From assembly GCA_910579285.1 (NCBI GenBank), contig CAJTTT010000008.1, forward strand, positions 1 to 64,000: a stretch of 64,000 bases of DNA, given 5' to 3'. The stretch is from an uncultured Lachnospiraceae bacterium. Its GTDB lineage: Bacteria; Bacillota; Clostridia; Lachnospirales; Lachnospiraceae. Made by a program: the position numbers and the translations under genes. Positions within the stretch are counted from its first letter, which is position 1. Each line of letters starts with the position of its first letter. Below, piece by piece: positions 32,865 through 42,279 of the stretch. Under the pieces are notes generated by a model. That model saw only the letters and a list, made by a program, of their open reading frames with translations. It had not been told where the DNA came from and ran no database searches.

Positions 32865-34328
32865 ATGGCCATTGTAAGCGAAGAAAAAATCATAAAAGTA
32901 TTATGGCAGTATAATCCCTGGTGGAGATCACCCGCCAGCGTCAAAGAAGACGCGAAACCCCAGAGACGTCTGGCTTATTATGAGGCGCTTCAAATGCTGA
33001 AGCATCCAAGCATCCGCCGTTTTATTGTTCTTTCCGGGGTGCGCAGGGTCGGTAAAACCACGATTCTCTACCAGATAATTGACCGGCTGCTTGACGAGGG
33101 CGTGAATCCGAGAAATATCCTGTATGTTTCTTTTGATAATCCAATCCTCAAACTGATCAGCGTGGAGGCTGTCCTCTCGGTCTATGAATCCATGTATCCG
33201 ATTACCGGGGAGAAATATCTTTTCTTCGATGAAATACAATACACGGATGACTGGGAATTGTGGATGAAGGTTATTTATGACAGCAAGAAGGACATTCGCA
33301 TGATTGCCACAGGCTCCGCAAGTCCTATCTTGGAAAAAGGATCTACTGACAGCGGAACCGGCAGGTGGAATGTTTTGAAAATTCCCACCATGTCCTTCTA
33401 TGAATACTGTAAAATACTCGGACTGGAAGACCCTTTGCCCTCCGATCCCATCCAGCCCTGTGATCTCACAGGAATGGATGATTCACAGCTCGGCGATCTG
33501 GTAAGCCGGTTTCTGCCCCTGCGGAATCATTTTAACCGATATCTGACCATCGGCGGCTTCCCGGAACTGGTCCTTTCCGGCGATGATCTGTATGCACAGC
33601 GGATGCTCCGTGAAGATGTCGTGGATAAGGTGATTAAGCGCGATGTATTATCCTTGTTTAACATCCGCAATCCACTTCTTATGGAAAAGCTGTTTTTATA
33701 TCTGTGCATGAACACCACGGAAATTTTCAGCGCGACTACAGCCGCAAAAGAACTGGAAAATATTTCCGTGTCCACGATTGACAGTTATATCGAGGCTTTG
33801 GAAATGTCCAACCTGATTTATCTGGCCAAACCTATGAACGTGGGCAGCAAAGGTGCGCTAAAGGGAAAACCTAAGATTTTTATCGCTGATGCCGCTATCC
33901 GAAATGCGGTGCTGATGATCGATGATGTGTTGTCAGATGAGACTGAACTGGGTGCGATCGTGGAAACTGCGGTATATAAACACATGACGTCCTTCTATCA
34001 GGGCACTCCGGCACAGCTTGGATATTTCAGAAATGCCAGAGACAATCACAAAGAAGTCGATGTTGTAGTGGAACTGCCCCGGCAGAAGATTCTCTGCGAA
34101 GTAAAATACCGCGGCAACTCTCACATACCCGCCTCAGATGCCATTGTGGAATTATGCCGGGATAAAACCGCAAAGGTGACACACGCCTTTCTGATTACGA
34201 AAGAGCTGGATGATTTTGGTATTGCAAAACACCAGACAGCCACTCCCATACTCCGCGTCCCTGCCATCGCTTTTTTGTATCTCCTCGGCAGGGCGGAAGC
34301 AGGCCGAAAAATAAACGGCGCAGTCTAA
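32865..34328 (+). CDS. AAA ATPase with DUF4143 and PDDEXK-like C-terminus
   Basis: 487 residues. Walker A GVRRVGKTTILYQ (about 59-71), Walker B YLFFDEIQY, and sensor MIATGSASPIL. The middle forms the DUF4143 winged-helix part. The C-terminal part HKEVDVVVELPRQKILCEVKY shows the D...ExK order of PD-(D/E)XK nucleases. Such ATPases are common in bacteria and archaea, often in many copies, with unclear function. GGAGGTGTCTC precedes the ATG. The gene is alone, with its own promoter and AT-rich upstream DNA, which may mean recent transfer. Confidence 0.88.
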   Translation: MAIVSEEKIIKVLWQYNPWWRSPASVKEDAKPQRRLAYYEALQMLKHPSIRRFIVLSGVRRVGKTTILYQIIDRLLDEGVNPRNILYVSFDNPILKLISVEAVLSVYESMYPITGEKYLFFDEIQYTDDWELWMKVIYDSKKDIRMIATGSASPILEKGSTDSGTGRWNVLKIPTMSFYEYCKILGLEDPLPSDPIQPCDLTGMDDSQLGDLVSRFLPLRNHFNRYLTIGGFPELVLSGDDLYAQRMLREDVVDKVIKRDVLSLFNIRNPLLMEKLFLYLCMNTTEIFSATTAAKELENISVSTIDSYIEALEMSNLIYLAKPMNVGSKGALKGKPKIFIADAAIRNAVLMIDDVLSDETELGAIVETAVYKHMTSFYQGTPAQLGYFRNARDNHKEVDVVVELPRQKILCEVKYRGNSHIPASDAIVELCRDKTAKVTHAFLITKELDDFGIAKHQTATPILRVPAIAFLYLLGRAEAGRKINGAV

Positions 34329-34352
34329 ACAACTGCGCCGCACATTTTTAGA

Positions 34353-35006
34353 TCAGAACTGTGCCAGATATTGCTTTACGTTCTCTGTGATGCTGCCTCC
34401 GAAAACCGCAGAGCCTGCCACAATCACATTGGCTCCGGCATCCATCACGATTTTCGCATTGTCCACCGTGATACCGCCGTCTACCTGAATGTCGAGATCA
34501 AGCCCCATCTCATCAGCCATCTCCCGCACCCGCCGTACACGCTCCGTAGATTCAGGTATGTATTTTTGTCCGCCAAATCCCGGCTCCACCGTCATAACCA
34601 GAAGCATATCCAGTTTGCTCAAATATTTCCGTACAACCTCCACCGGCGTCTTAGGCTTGATCGACATGCCTACCCTGCAGCCGAGATTGCGGATCAGATC
34701 AATGGTCTCCTCCGCATCGTCTGTGGCCTCCAGGTGGAAGGTGATACTGTCCGCACCGCACGCCTTAAAGTCTTTTAAATACCGATCCGGGTCAACAATC
34801 ATCAGATGCACATCAAAAACCCGGTCCGTAACGCTGCGTATGGAACGAATCACTGGCATTCCAAAGGAAATGGAAGGTACAAACACCCCATCCATTACAT
34901 CAATATGTATATATTCTGCTCCGGCTTCGTCAGCCTCTTTGATCTGTTCCCCCAATCTGGCAAAATCCGCTGCCAGAATGGAGGGAGACAAAATTTTCTT
35001 ACCCAT
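34353..35006 (-). CDS. rpe: Ribulose-phosphate 3-epimerase
   Basis: 217 residues, TIM barrel. Converts D-ribulose-5-phosphate to D-xylulose-5-phosphate. Family signatures are LAADFARLGEQI, YIHIDVMDGVFVPSISFG (metal His and Asp), VMTVEPGFGGQKY and QVDGGITVDNA. It is the last gene after the two transketolase subunits, 13 bases from the upstream stop, and links the arabinose route (xylulose-5-phosphate) with ribulose-5-phosphate. Confidence 0.96.
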   Translation of the reverse strand: MGKKILSPSILAADFARLGEQIKEADEAGAEYIHIDVMDGVFVPSISFGMPVIRSIRSVTDRVFDVHLMIVDPDRYLKDFKACGADSITFHLEATDDAEETIDLIRNLGCRVGMSIKPKTPVEVVRKYLSKLDMLLVMTVEPGFGGQKYIPESTERVRRVREMADEMGLDLDIQVDGGITVDNAKIVMDAGANVIVAGSAVFGGSITENVKQYLAQF

Positions 35007-35019
35007 TTTCGGTGCCTTT

Positions 35020-35961
35020 CTATTTTACAAACTCTTTTGTTTTCTCGTAGATGCCCTTACCATCCAGGCCATACTTCTCTACCAGTGCATTCGCAGAGCC
35101 GGACTCACCGAAGACATCCTGCATACCGATCCGAAGAACAGGCGTGGGATGCTTCTCAGACAGGCAGTCGCAGACAGCGCTTCCAAGTCCGCCGATCACG
35201 GTGTGCTCCTCTGCCGTAACCACTTTGCCGGTCTTCTTCGCAGATGCAAGCACCAGCTCCTCATCCAACGGCTTTATGGTATGGATGTTGATTACCTCTG
35301 CACTGATTCCATCTGCAGCAAGCATTTCTGCCGCCTCCAGAGCGGAAGAAACCGTGATGCCGCTGGCAATGATTGTCACATCTGTTCCCTCTCTCAAAAG
35401 AACGCCCTTGCCAATCTCAAATTTGTAATCCGGCCTGTCATTGATCACAGGAACTGCCGCGCGTCCAAAGCGCAGATATACCGGCCCTTCCATCTCGATC
35501 GCCGCTCTCACTGCCGCTTTCGCCTCCACATCGTCGGAGGGCACAACAACAGTCATGCCTGGAATGGTCCGCATCAGAGCCACATCCTCGTTACACTGAT
35601 GGGTCGCGCCGTCCTCACCTACGGTGATACCCGCATGGGTTGCGCCGATCTTTACGTTCAGATGAGGATAGCCGATGGAGTTACGAACCTGCTCAAAGTT
35701 ACGTCCCGCCGCAAACATGGCAAAGGAACTGATAAAAGGAATCTTGCCGCAGGTAGCAAGACCTGCCGCAATACCTGTCATATTACATTCTGCAATACCG
35801 CAGTCTACATGGCGGTCAGGAAACGCCTTTAAGAACACGCCCGTCTTCGTCGCGCCCGCAAGGTCTGCATCCAAAACTACCAGATTGGGAAATTCTGCAC
35901 CACACTCGGCAAGTGCATTACCATAGCTTTCTCTTGTTGCAATCTTTTTAACATCTGCCAT
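35020..35961 (-). CDS. Transketolase, C-terminal subunit
   Basis: 313 residues, carrying the pyrimidine-binding and C-terminal domains of transketolase (FAMFAAGRNFEQVRNSIGYP, ATHAGITVGEDGATHQCNEDVALMR, VYLRFGRAAVPV). It pairs with the TPP-binding subunit just upstream to move two-carbon units between pentose and other sugar phosphates. The TAATG overlap with the upstream gene indicates translational coupling and a 1:1 complex. Split transketolase is common in Clostridia and archaea. Confidence 0.95.
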   Translation of the reverse strand: MADVKKIATRESYGNALAECGAEFPNLVVLDADLAGATKTGVFLKAFPDRHVDCGIAECNMTGIAAGLATCGKIPFISSFAMFAAGRNFEQVRNSIGYPHLNVKIGATHAGITVGEDGATHQCNEDVALMRTIPGMTVVVPSDDVEAKAAVRAAIEMEGPVYLRFGRAAVPVINDRPDYKFEIGKGVLLREGTDVTIIASGITVSSALEAAEMLAADGISAEVINIHTIKPLDEELVLASAKKTGKVVTAEEHTVIGGLGSAVCDCLSEKHPTPVLRIGMQDVFGESGSANALVEKYGLDGKGIYEKTKEFVK

Positions 35962-36800
35962 TAGTTTGCACCTCCTAACTCTTCACCGATCTTCTCAAGA
36001 TCTGCCATCGCCGCTGCGTACTCTTCATCATTGGGCGCCTTGCCGTGCCATCCCGCACTGTTCTCCATAAAGGAAACACCTTTGCCCTTCACAGTCTTAC
36101 AGATGATAGCCGTCGGCATCCCCTTGGTTGCCTTCGCTTCCTTAAAGGCCGCATCAATCTGGTCAAAGTCATTGCCATCAATGTTGATTACATGGAAATT
36201 AAACGCCTCAAATTTCTTGTCAATCGGATAGGGCGAGCACACATCATCAATCTTACCGTCGATCTGCAGTCCGTTATTATCCACGATCACTACCAGATTG
36301 TCGAGCTTTCTGTGTCCCGCAAACATGGATGCCTCCCACACCTGACCTTCCTGGATTTCGCCGTCGCCGAGCAGTGTGTAGGTTCTGTAATCCTTGCCGT
36401 CCATCTTAGCAGCCAGAGCCATACCAACCGCCGCAGAAATACCCTGTCCCAGAGAACCGGAAGACATATCTACGCCGGGCGTCTCCTGCATGCAGGGATG
36501 CCCCTGCAGATAGGAACCGAGATGACGCAGCGTAGGCAGATCCTCTACCGGGAAAAAGCCTCTGTTTGCCAGCACCGAGTAAAGTCCCGGAGCCGTATGG
36601 CCTTTGGAGAGCACGAAACGGTCCCTGTCCGCTTTCTTGGGATCCTTCGGGTCAATATTCATCTCCTCAAAATACAGGTAAGTAAAAATGTCTGCCGCCG
36701 ACAAAGATCCGCCCGGATGTCCCGCTTTTGCGCCATGCACCGCGGTAACAATTCCTTTGCGGACTTCATTAGCTGTTTTTTGTAACTCTAATTTGTTCAT
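35961..36800 (-). CDS. Transketolase, N-terminal (TPP-binding) subunit
   Basis: 279 residues from the ATG at 36800 (GGAGGACAGCG upstream); 20 more codons are open before it without support. Thiamine diphosphate binding motif GDGEIQEGQVWEASMFAG ending near VDNNGLQIDG, plus GHPGGSLSAADI and GSLGQGISAAVGMA. It forms the active enzyme with the next gene. With araA, the FGGY kinase and araD upstream, it carries arabinose carbon onward into the pentose phosphate pathway. Confidence 0.95.
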   Translation of the reverse strand: MNKLELQKTANEVRKGIVTAVHGAKAGHPGGSLSAADIFTYLYFEEMNIDPKDPKKADRDRFVLSKGHTAPGLYSVLANRGFFPVEDLPTLRHLGSYLQGHPCMQETPGVDMSSGSLGQGISAAVGMALAAKMDGKDYRTYTLLGDGEIQEGQVWEASMFAGHRKLDNLVVIVDNNGLQIDGKIDDVCSPYPIDKKFEAFNFHVINIDGNDFDQIDAAFKEAKATKGMPTAIICKTVKGKGVSFMENSAGWHGKAPNDEEYAAAMADLEKIGEELGGAN

Positions 36801-36985
36801 CGCTGTCCTCCATTTGATTATAATATATGTGCCGTTTGCCACACTTTTCTTTCCATGCACATATGCCGCCCTAACCGCTGTCTATAAGATCATCTTCTCA
36901 CATCAATAGGTTCCTTGCAACGGCATATGTCGTCTTGCGCTGAAATTTTTAAACCAGCCGCAGTGTCCCTATTGTCCGTCACTGC

Positions 36986-37681
36986 TTATTTCTGGCCATA
37001 ATACGCGTTTTCCCCATGCTTGCGGAAATAGTGCTTATCCTGCAGTTCCTGAGGTGCAGGCTGGATTCTTGCATTGATTGTCTCCGCGCGGTAAGCCATC
37101 TTCGCCACCTCTTCCAGAACAACCGCATTGTGCACTGCATCATGGCCGTCCTTACCCCAGGCAAACGGTCCGTGATTCTTGCAAAGGGTTCCGGGAACCG
37201 CCACAGGATCCTTCTCCATCCGCTTAAATTCATTGACAATGAGAATGCCCGTGTTCTTCTCGTATGCCTCCGCAATCTCCTCCTTAGTCAGGCAGCGCAG
37301 GCAAGGGATTTCTCCATAATAATAATCGGCATGGGTAGTTCCGTAGCAGGGAATGCTCCTCCCCGCCTGCGCCCAGCTTGTCGCATAGGAAGAATGGGTA
37401 TGTACCACACCGCCAATCTCCTGATACGCCTTATAAAGCTCCACATGGGTAGCAGTATCAGAGGAAGGATTGTACTTCCCCTCCACCTTCTTGCCTTCCA
37501 GATCCACAAGTACCATATCATCGGGAGTCAGCTTCTCATACTCAACACCGCTCGGTTTGATCGCAAAAATACCGCTCTCCCTGTCGATCTCGCTGACATT
37601 GCCCCAGGTAAAAGTAACCAGCCCATACTTCGGGAGGAGCATATTCGCCTCGTAGACCCGTTTTTTTAATTCTTCTAACAT
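36986..37681 (-). CDS. araD: L-ribulose-5-phosphate 4-epimerase
   Basis: 231 residues from the ATG at 37681 (AAAGGAG upstream). Class II aldolase-like zinc enzyme that converts L-ribulose-5-phosphate to D-xylulose-5-phosphate. Visible are TWGNVSEIDRESGIFAIKPSGVEYE, the zinc ligands in VVHTHSSYA, and GTTHADYYYGEIPC, then CKNHGPFAWG. It is the third step of arabinose breakdown and the third gene of araA-kinase-araD on the minus strand. Confidence 0.96.
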   Translation of the reverse strand: MLEELKKRVYEANMLLPKYGLVTFTWGNVSEIDRESGIFAIKPSGVEYEKLTPDDMVLVDLEGKKVEGKYNPSSDTATHVELYKAYQEIGGVVHTHSSYATSWAQAGRSIPCYGTTHADYYYGEIPCLRCLTKEEIAEAYEKNTGILIVNEFKRMEKDPVAVPGTLCKNHGPFAWGKDGHDAVHNAVVLEEVAKMAYRAETINARIQPAPQELQDKHYFRKHGENAYYGQK

Positions 37682-37761
37682 TTGTTTCAGCTCCTTTCGT
37701 TTCCAGACTCGCAAGAGAAGTAAACGCCTCCTTCAGAGCCGCTTTCTTCTCTTTTGCGCCT

Positions 37762-39351
37762 TTACATAGATTCCACCGCAGCTCTCTCGATCGCCAGTCC
37801 TGCGCTGTAAACCTTCATAAACTTATTGAATCCTTCCACGTCTGACGCCTTCGGCTCCAGTTTCTCACCCTTCTGGCCTGCAAATACCTTGCTGTCAAGG
37901 AAAGCTGCAAGGCTCTCGTCCGCGTCTTTGTTAATCATATAGGAAGCAAGAAGCGCAATGCCCCACGCGCCGCCTTCGCCTGCCGTCTCCATAACACTCA
38001 CGGGTGCGTTCATTGCCGCCGCAAGAATGCTCTGTCCCACGCCCTTGGTCTTGAACAAGCCACCGTGTCCTAAAATCTCATCCACTTCCACTTTCTCCTC
38101 CTGGAAGAGAATATCAAAGCCGGTCTTAAGCGCGCCAAGAGAGGTAAACAGATGTACTCTCATAAAGTTTGCCAGATTGAACTTCGCATCGGGCTTACGG
38201 ACAAACAGAGGCCGTCCTTCATTAAAGCCCGTCACATGCTCGCCGGAGAAATAATTGTAAGCCAGCAGGCCGCCGCAGTCATCGTCTCCCTCTAACGCCT
38301 TGCGGTAGAGGTTGCCGTACAGCTCGTTCATATCCACCTTCATGCCCATCACTTCGGAATACTCTTTAAACAGGTTTACCCATGCATTCAGATCCGAAGT
38401 GCAGTTGTTGCAGTGCACCATCGCCACCAGGCTGCCGTCCGGGGTTGTCACGAGGTCAATCGCATCATACACTTTGGAGAGCTCTTTCTCCATAACGATC
38501 ATGCCAAACACACTCGTTCCAGCAGACACGTTACCAGTACGCTGCGCCACGCTGTTGGTCGCCGCCATTCCTGTTCCAGCATCCCCCTCGGGAGGACAGA
38601 ACGGAACGCCCGCCTGCAATGTACCCGTGGGATCTAACAGTTTCGCGCCCTCTTCTGTCAGTGCGCCTGCCTGCTGCCCCGCCGTATATACTGCCGGAAG
38701 CACATCCTTCAGTTTCCACGCAAAGCCCTTGTCTGCAACCGCCTCATCAAACTGCGCGATCATCTTTTCATTAAACTGTCCTGTCGCAATGTCGATCGGG
38801 AACATGCCGGAAGCCTCTCCCACACCGACAATCTTTTCGTTCGTCAGCTTCCACTGAATATATCCCGCCAGCGTGATGACAAACTTCAGATCAGGCACAT
38901 GCTCCTCACCGTTCAGAACCGCCTGGTAGAGATGCGCAATCGTCCATCTCTGCGGAATATGATAGTTGAAAAGCTCAGTCAGCTTTGTGGATGCTTCCTC
39001 GGTGATGGTATTTCTCCAGGTGCGGAAAGGAACCATCAGTTCATCCTTCTCATTGAACGCCATATAGCCGTGCATCATTGCCGAGAAGCCGATCGCCCCC
39101 AGCTTCACAAGTTTCTCTCCATACTGTGCCTGCACGTCCTCTGTCAGCTTCTTGTAGCAGTCCTGCAGTCCTGTCCAGATGTCATCCAGGCTGTATGTCC
39201 AGATGCCATTCTCCAGTCTGTTTTCCCAGTCGTGCGCCCCTGATGCGATGGGCTTGTTGTTCTCGTCCACCAGAACCGCCTTGATTCTTGTAGAACCGAA
39301 CTCAATGCCCAGCACCGCCTTACCGCTTGCAATACATTCTTTTGCTCCCAT
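37762..39351 (-). CDS. FGGY-family pentulose kinase, probable L-ribulokinase
   Basis: 529 residues, FGGY fold: N-terminal phosphate loop GIEFGSTRIKAVLVDE, substrate part GFSAMMHGYMAFN, and the second domain's GNVSAGTSVFGMIV and GGLFKTKGVGQSILAAAMNAPV. By sequence it looks as much like xylulokinases as like E. coli AraB. Its place between araA and araD makes L-ribulose the likely substrate. It is cotranscribed with both and would be controlled by the operators ahead of araA. Confidence 0.85.
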   Translation of the reverse strand: MGAKECIASGKAVLGIEFGSTRIKAVLVDENNKPIASGAHDWENRLENGIWTYSLDDIWTGLQDCYKKLTEDVQAQYGEKLVKLGAIGFSAMMHGYMAFNEKDELMVPFRTWRNTITEEASTKLTELFNYHIPQRWTIAHLYQAVLNGEEHVPDLKFVITLAGYIQWKLTNEKIVGVGEASGMFPIDIATGQFNEKMIAQFDEAVADKGFAWKLKDVLPAVYTAGQQAGALTEEGAKLLDPTGTLQAGVPFCPPEGDAGTGMAATNSVAQRTGNVSAGTSVFGMIVMEKELSKVYDAIDLVTTPDGSLVAMVHCNNCTSDLNAWVNLFKEYSEVMGMKVDMNELYGNLYRKALEGDDDCGGLLAYNYFSGEHVTGFNEGRPLFVRKPDAKFNLANFMRVHLFTSLGALKTGFDILFQEEKVEVDEILGHGGLFKTKGVGQSILAAAMNAPVSVMETAGEGGAWGIALLASYMINKDADESLAAFLDSKVFAGQKGEKLEPKASDVEGFNKFMKVYSAGLAIERAAVESM

Positions 39352-39397
39352 ATTTACCCTTTTACCTCCTTATTTTTATCCGCAGTGCTCATTGCCA

Positions 39398-40894
39398 TCA
39401 CACATATGCCGCCGCATTCCATCTCAGTTCATTTTTAAAGTCACGGATATTGGTATCTTTATCAATGATAACACTCTCAATGCCCATCGCATCCGCCCAG
39501 TCAGCCATCTGATCCACGGTCAGATCATAGGAGAACGCCGTGTGATGTGCGCCGCCTGCCAGAATCCACGCCGCAGCGCCAACTTCCAGATTCGGCTGCG
39601 GTGTCCAGTACGCCGTACCAACCGGCAGCTTCGGCATAGGTTTCTCCACCTTCTTGCAGTCTACCGCATTGATCAGCAGACGGAATCTGGTTCCCAGATC
39701 CACCAGCGAACATGCCACTGCCGGTCCTTCCTTCGCCGTAAATACCAGACGGGCGGGATCTTCTCTGTTGCCCATAGAAAGCGGGCACACTCTGATCGCC
39801 ACATCGCCGTCAGCCACAGAAGGGCAGACCTCAAGCATGTGCGCCTGCAGGATGCCTTCCTTGCCAGGCACTAAGTTGTAGGTGTAGTCCTCCATCAGGG
39901 AAGAGCCCTTCGCCCCCTTGATGTCCGCCGTCATCAGCTTCATCAGACGAACCATAGCCGCTACCTTCCAGTCGCCCTCTGCGCCGAAGCCGTAGCCTTT
40001 CTCCATCAGTCTCTGGATTGCCAGACCCGGAAGCTGTTTCAGACCACCCAGCATACCGAAATGCGTTACCACCGCATGATAATCGTTCTCCACCAGGAAT
40101 TTCTCGATACCGATCTCCTGCTGCGCCTGCACAGCCACATGCCTTCTGAACTCGTCCGCATCCCTGCCTTCATCTATAATCTTATACTTGCTGTAATACT
40201 CCTCCACAAGCGCGTTCACATCGCCCTGTGCAACCGCATCCACATACTCTACCACATCGTTCACACAGTAGTGATCGATTTCCCAGCCAAATTTGATCTG
40301 CGCTTCTACCTTATCGCCCTCAGTCACTGCCACGTTGTTCATGTTATCGCCGAAGCGGCAGACACGCACATGGGAGGACTCGATCACGCCAATTGCCGTG
40401 CGCATCCAGCTTCCAAGCTGCTTCTGTACGCGCTCGGACGCCCAGTGTCCCACAATAATCTTACGCTCAATCCCCATACGGCTCACGATATGACCGTATT
40501 CCCTGTCGCCGTGGGCGGACTGGTTCTCATTCATAAAATCCATGTCAATGGTATCATAGGGAAGTTCTTCATTGAACTGTGTGTGCAGATGGCAGAGCGG
40601 TTTCCGAAACTCTTTCAATCCCAGAATCCACATCTTAGCCGGGGAGAACGTGTGCATCCAGGTGATCACGCCCGCACATTCAGGATCATTGTTTGCATCA
40701 TTGAATGCCTTACGGATAGAAGCCTGCCCAAGCAGCGTAGGCTTCAGCACCACCTCAAAAGGCAGGTTGCCGGAAGCGTTTAACCCCTCCACGATCTTTG
40801 CGGAATGATCCGCCACTTTTCTCAGACACTCATCCCCATACAAGTCCTGAGATCCTGTGCAAAACCAAAATTTGTAGTTCTTTGCTGCGATCAT
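39398..40894 (-). CDS. araA: L-arabinose isomerase
   Basis: 498 residues, normal length. Converts L-arabinose to L-ribulose. Conserved stretches are FWFCTGSQDLYGDE, GVITWMHTFSPAKMWI, LCHLHTQFNEELPYDTIDMDFMN, HFGMLGGLKQLPG, and GAEGDWKVAAMVR, with SLMEDYTYNL supplying a metal-binding Glu. First gene of the arabinose operon, with AGAGGGTATCGT before the ATG. Its promoter is bracketed by TTGTA/TACAA palindromes. Confidence 0.97.
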   Translation of the reverse strand: MIAAKNYKFWFCTGSQDLYGDECLRKVADHSAKIVEGLNASGNLPFEVVLKPTLLGQASIRKAFNDANNDPECAGVITWMHTFSPAKMWILGLKEFRKPLCHLHTQFNEELPYDTIDMDFMNENQSAHGDREYGHIVSRMGIERKIIVGHWASERVQKQLGSWMRTAIGVIESSHVRVCRFGDNMNNVAVTEGDKVEAQIKFGWEIDHYCVNDVVEYVDAVAQGDVNALVEEYYSKYKIIDEGRDADEFRRHVAVQAQQEIGIEKFLVENDYHAVVTHFGMLGGLKQLPGLAIQRLMEKGYGFGAEGDWKVAAMVRLMKLMTADIKGAKGSSLMEDYTYNLVPGKEGILQAHMLEVCPSVADGDVAIRVCPLSMGNREDPARLVFTAKEGPAVACSLVDLGTRFRLLINAVDCKKVEKPMPKLPVGTAYWTPQPNLEVGAAAWILAGGAHHTAFSYDLTVDQMADWADAMGIESVIIDKDTNIRDFKNELRWNAAAYV

Positions 40895-40953
40895 ACGATA
40901 CCCTCTCTTTCTTTTTTTGCAGCCGCTTGTTTTTCCTGCGACTGGGTTTTAAG

Positions 40954-40969
40954 TTGTACACATATACAA
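40954..40969. promoter_or_regulatory. AraR-like operator at the araA start site
   Basis: TTGTA-CACATA-TACAA, a dyad with a 6-base spacer, lying just downstream of the araA -10 box and covering the predicted start of transcription. The half-site matches other AraR-type sites in this window. Confidence 0.6.
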
Positions 40970-40975
40970 TTTTTG

Positions 40976-41004
40976 TATACAGTTTTACAACATTTCTCGC
41001 ACAA
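40976..41004 (-). promoter_or_regulatory. araA promoter
   Basis: Minus-strand -35 TTGTGC (40999-41004), 17-base spacer, -10 TGTATA (40976-40981), between two operator-like palindromes. Confidence 0.55.
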
Positions 41005-41034
41005 CTCAAATTTTTTCTTACCCTACATTTTACT

Positions 41035-41050
41035 ACTTGTACATACAAAT
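41035..41050. promoter_or_regulatory. AraR operator upstream of araA
   Basis: ACTTGTACATACAAAT differs at two positions from the Bacillus subtilis AraR consensus ATTTGTACGTACAAAT. Its centre is 81 bases from that of the operator at the start site, an arrangement that allows DNA looping across the promoter. Confidence 0.75.
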
Positions 41051-41068
41051 AATCAAGTTGTATTCTGT

Positions 41069-42151
41069 CTATTTTATCTTCCGCACCGACCTGCGCGGCA
41101 CCACGTCCACCTCAAACTCATAGTTCGCATCAAATCCCGGATCTTTTATCATGCGCAGCAGGTTTTCGGCTGCTTTCCCGCCAAGCCGCTCCATCGGGTG
41201 AGGTGTAGATGCAATCGGAACTTCCCCGAGAATCGCCAGCTCTGAATCGTCCACACTGGCCACCGAAATATCCTGAGGCACCCGTATGCCGTTCTTCCTG
41301 AAAATATCCAAAAGGCCAAAAGCTACCTCATCGTTATAGCAGAACACCGCCGTACAATCCCGAAACCGCTCCAGCACCTTTCCCGCCACTTTATCCAGAT
41401 GCTGTTTCTCCTCCGTGTCCACCCAGATGATCTGCCCGTCCTCCACCTCGTATCCGGCGTCCATCATCGCGTCCATGTAACCCGAAAACCGGGCCTGTCC
41501 CTGCCCGTCGTCCAGCTTAAAAATACCGCCGATCCTGTCATGGCCCATAGAGAGCAGATATTTCGTCATTTTCCACCCGGCCATGTGATCGTTGATGGAC
41601 ACATGCGGAACCTTTAGCTGGGGATAAAAACTGTTGATAAAAATAACCGGAATCCGCTTCTTGCGTATCTCCTGGTAAAGGCGCAGGTTGGGATTGGGAA
41701 TCCCGCTCTTCGTCGGCTCCACAATCAGCCCCGATACCTCGTCACGGCTGATAATATCCTCCAGAATCGTCTTTTCCCGGCCATGCTGGTTGTTTGTAAA
41801 AGCTATCTGCACTGAATACCCCGCCTCCAGAAGCACTTTCTCTATACCCTGTATGGTCCGCGGAAAAATATAACCGTCCACATAAGTAGTCACCACGGAA
41901 ACCCGCATCCGCTTCGTCAGATTCGCCAGGCGGTTGTCGTTGATGTAGGTGCCGCTCCCCTGTACACGCCGGATGATTCCTTCATTTTCCAGAACGCCAA
42001 TGGCGTGTCTGACAGTCTGCCGGCTCACGCCAAACATATCTTTCAACGTGTTCTCCGAATACATCTTCTGACCCGGAACAAGCTTTTTTGTTTCTATCTG
42101 CTCGTTGATCCATCCAACAAGCTCCATATATTTAGAGGTTGTTTTTTCCAT
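41069..42151 (-). CDS. araR: AraR-type repressor (GntR DNA-binding domain, LacI-type sugar domain)
   Basis: 360 residues. GntR winged helix at 1-75 (SENTLKDMFGVSRQTVRHAIGVLENEGIIRRVQGSGTY) joined to a LacI/GalR periplasmic-binding-like domain (GLIVEPTKSG, VPHVSINDHMAGWKMTKYLLSMGHDRIGGIF, AVFCYNDEVAFGLLDIFRKNGIRVPQDISVASVDDS). This chimera defines AraR, which leaves DNA when L-arabinose binds. It lies between the arabinose importer and araA on the same strand. Sites resembling AraR boxes flank both operons. Confidence 0.92.
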   Translation of the reverse strand: MEKTTSKYMELVGWINEQIETKKLVPGQKMYSENTLKDMFGVSRQTVRHAIGVLENEGIIRRVQGSGTYINDNRLANLTKRMRVSVVTTYVDGYIFPRTIQGIEKVLLEAGYSVQIAFTNNQHGREKTILEDIISRDEVSGLIVEPTKSGIPNPNLRLYQEIRKKRIPVIFINSFYPQLKVPHVSINDHMAGWKMTKYLLSMGHDRIGGIFKLDDGQGQARFSGYMDAMMDAGYEVEDGQIIWVDTEEKQHLDKVAGKVLERFRDCTAVFCYNDEVAFGLLDIFRKNGIRVPQDISVASVDDSELAILGEVPIASTPHPMERLGGKAAENLLRMIKDPGFDANYEFEVDVVPRRSVRKIK

Positions 42152-42159
42152 CGCTTACT

Positions 42160-42220
42160 CCTGTCATTTTCTGGCTCTGCGTAGACACGCAGAGGGCCAC
42201 CCTTTCGGGCCGCCCTCGTA
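42160..42220 (-). other. Stem-loops between the permease gene and araR
   Basis: Two adjacent hairpins: CTCTGCGT/ACGCAGAG around a short loop, and a GAAA-capped stem GGGCGGCCC/GGGTGGCCC with one mismatch. No T-run follows, so they may lower or protect the mRNA rather than end it. Confidence 0.45.
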
Positions 42221-42279
42221 CATTAAGGTCTGCGTTTCCCCCCGCTGCCCTTATCTGCTATATATCTTCTGTCAGATCA

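Noticed and set aside
42160..42220. Terminator between the arabinose permease and araR
   Set aside because: The hairpins have no T-run on the minus strand, so I list them only as stem-loops.
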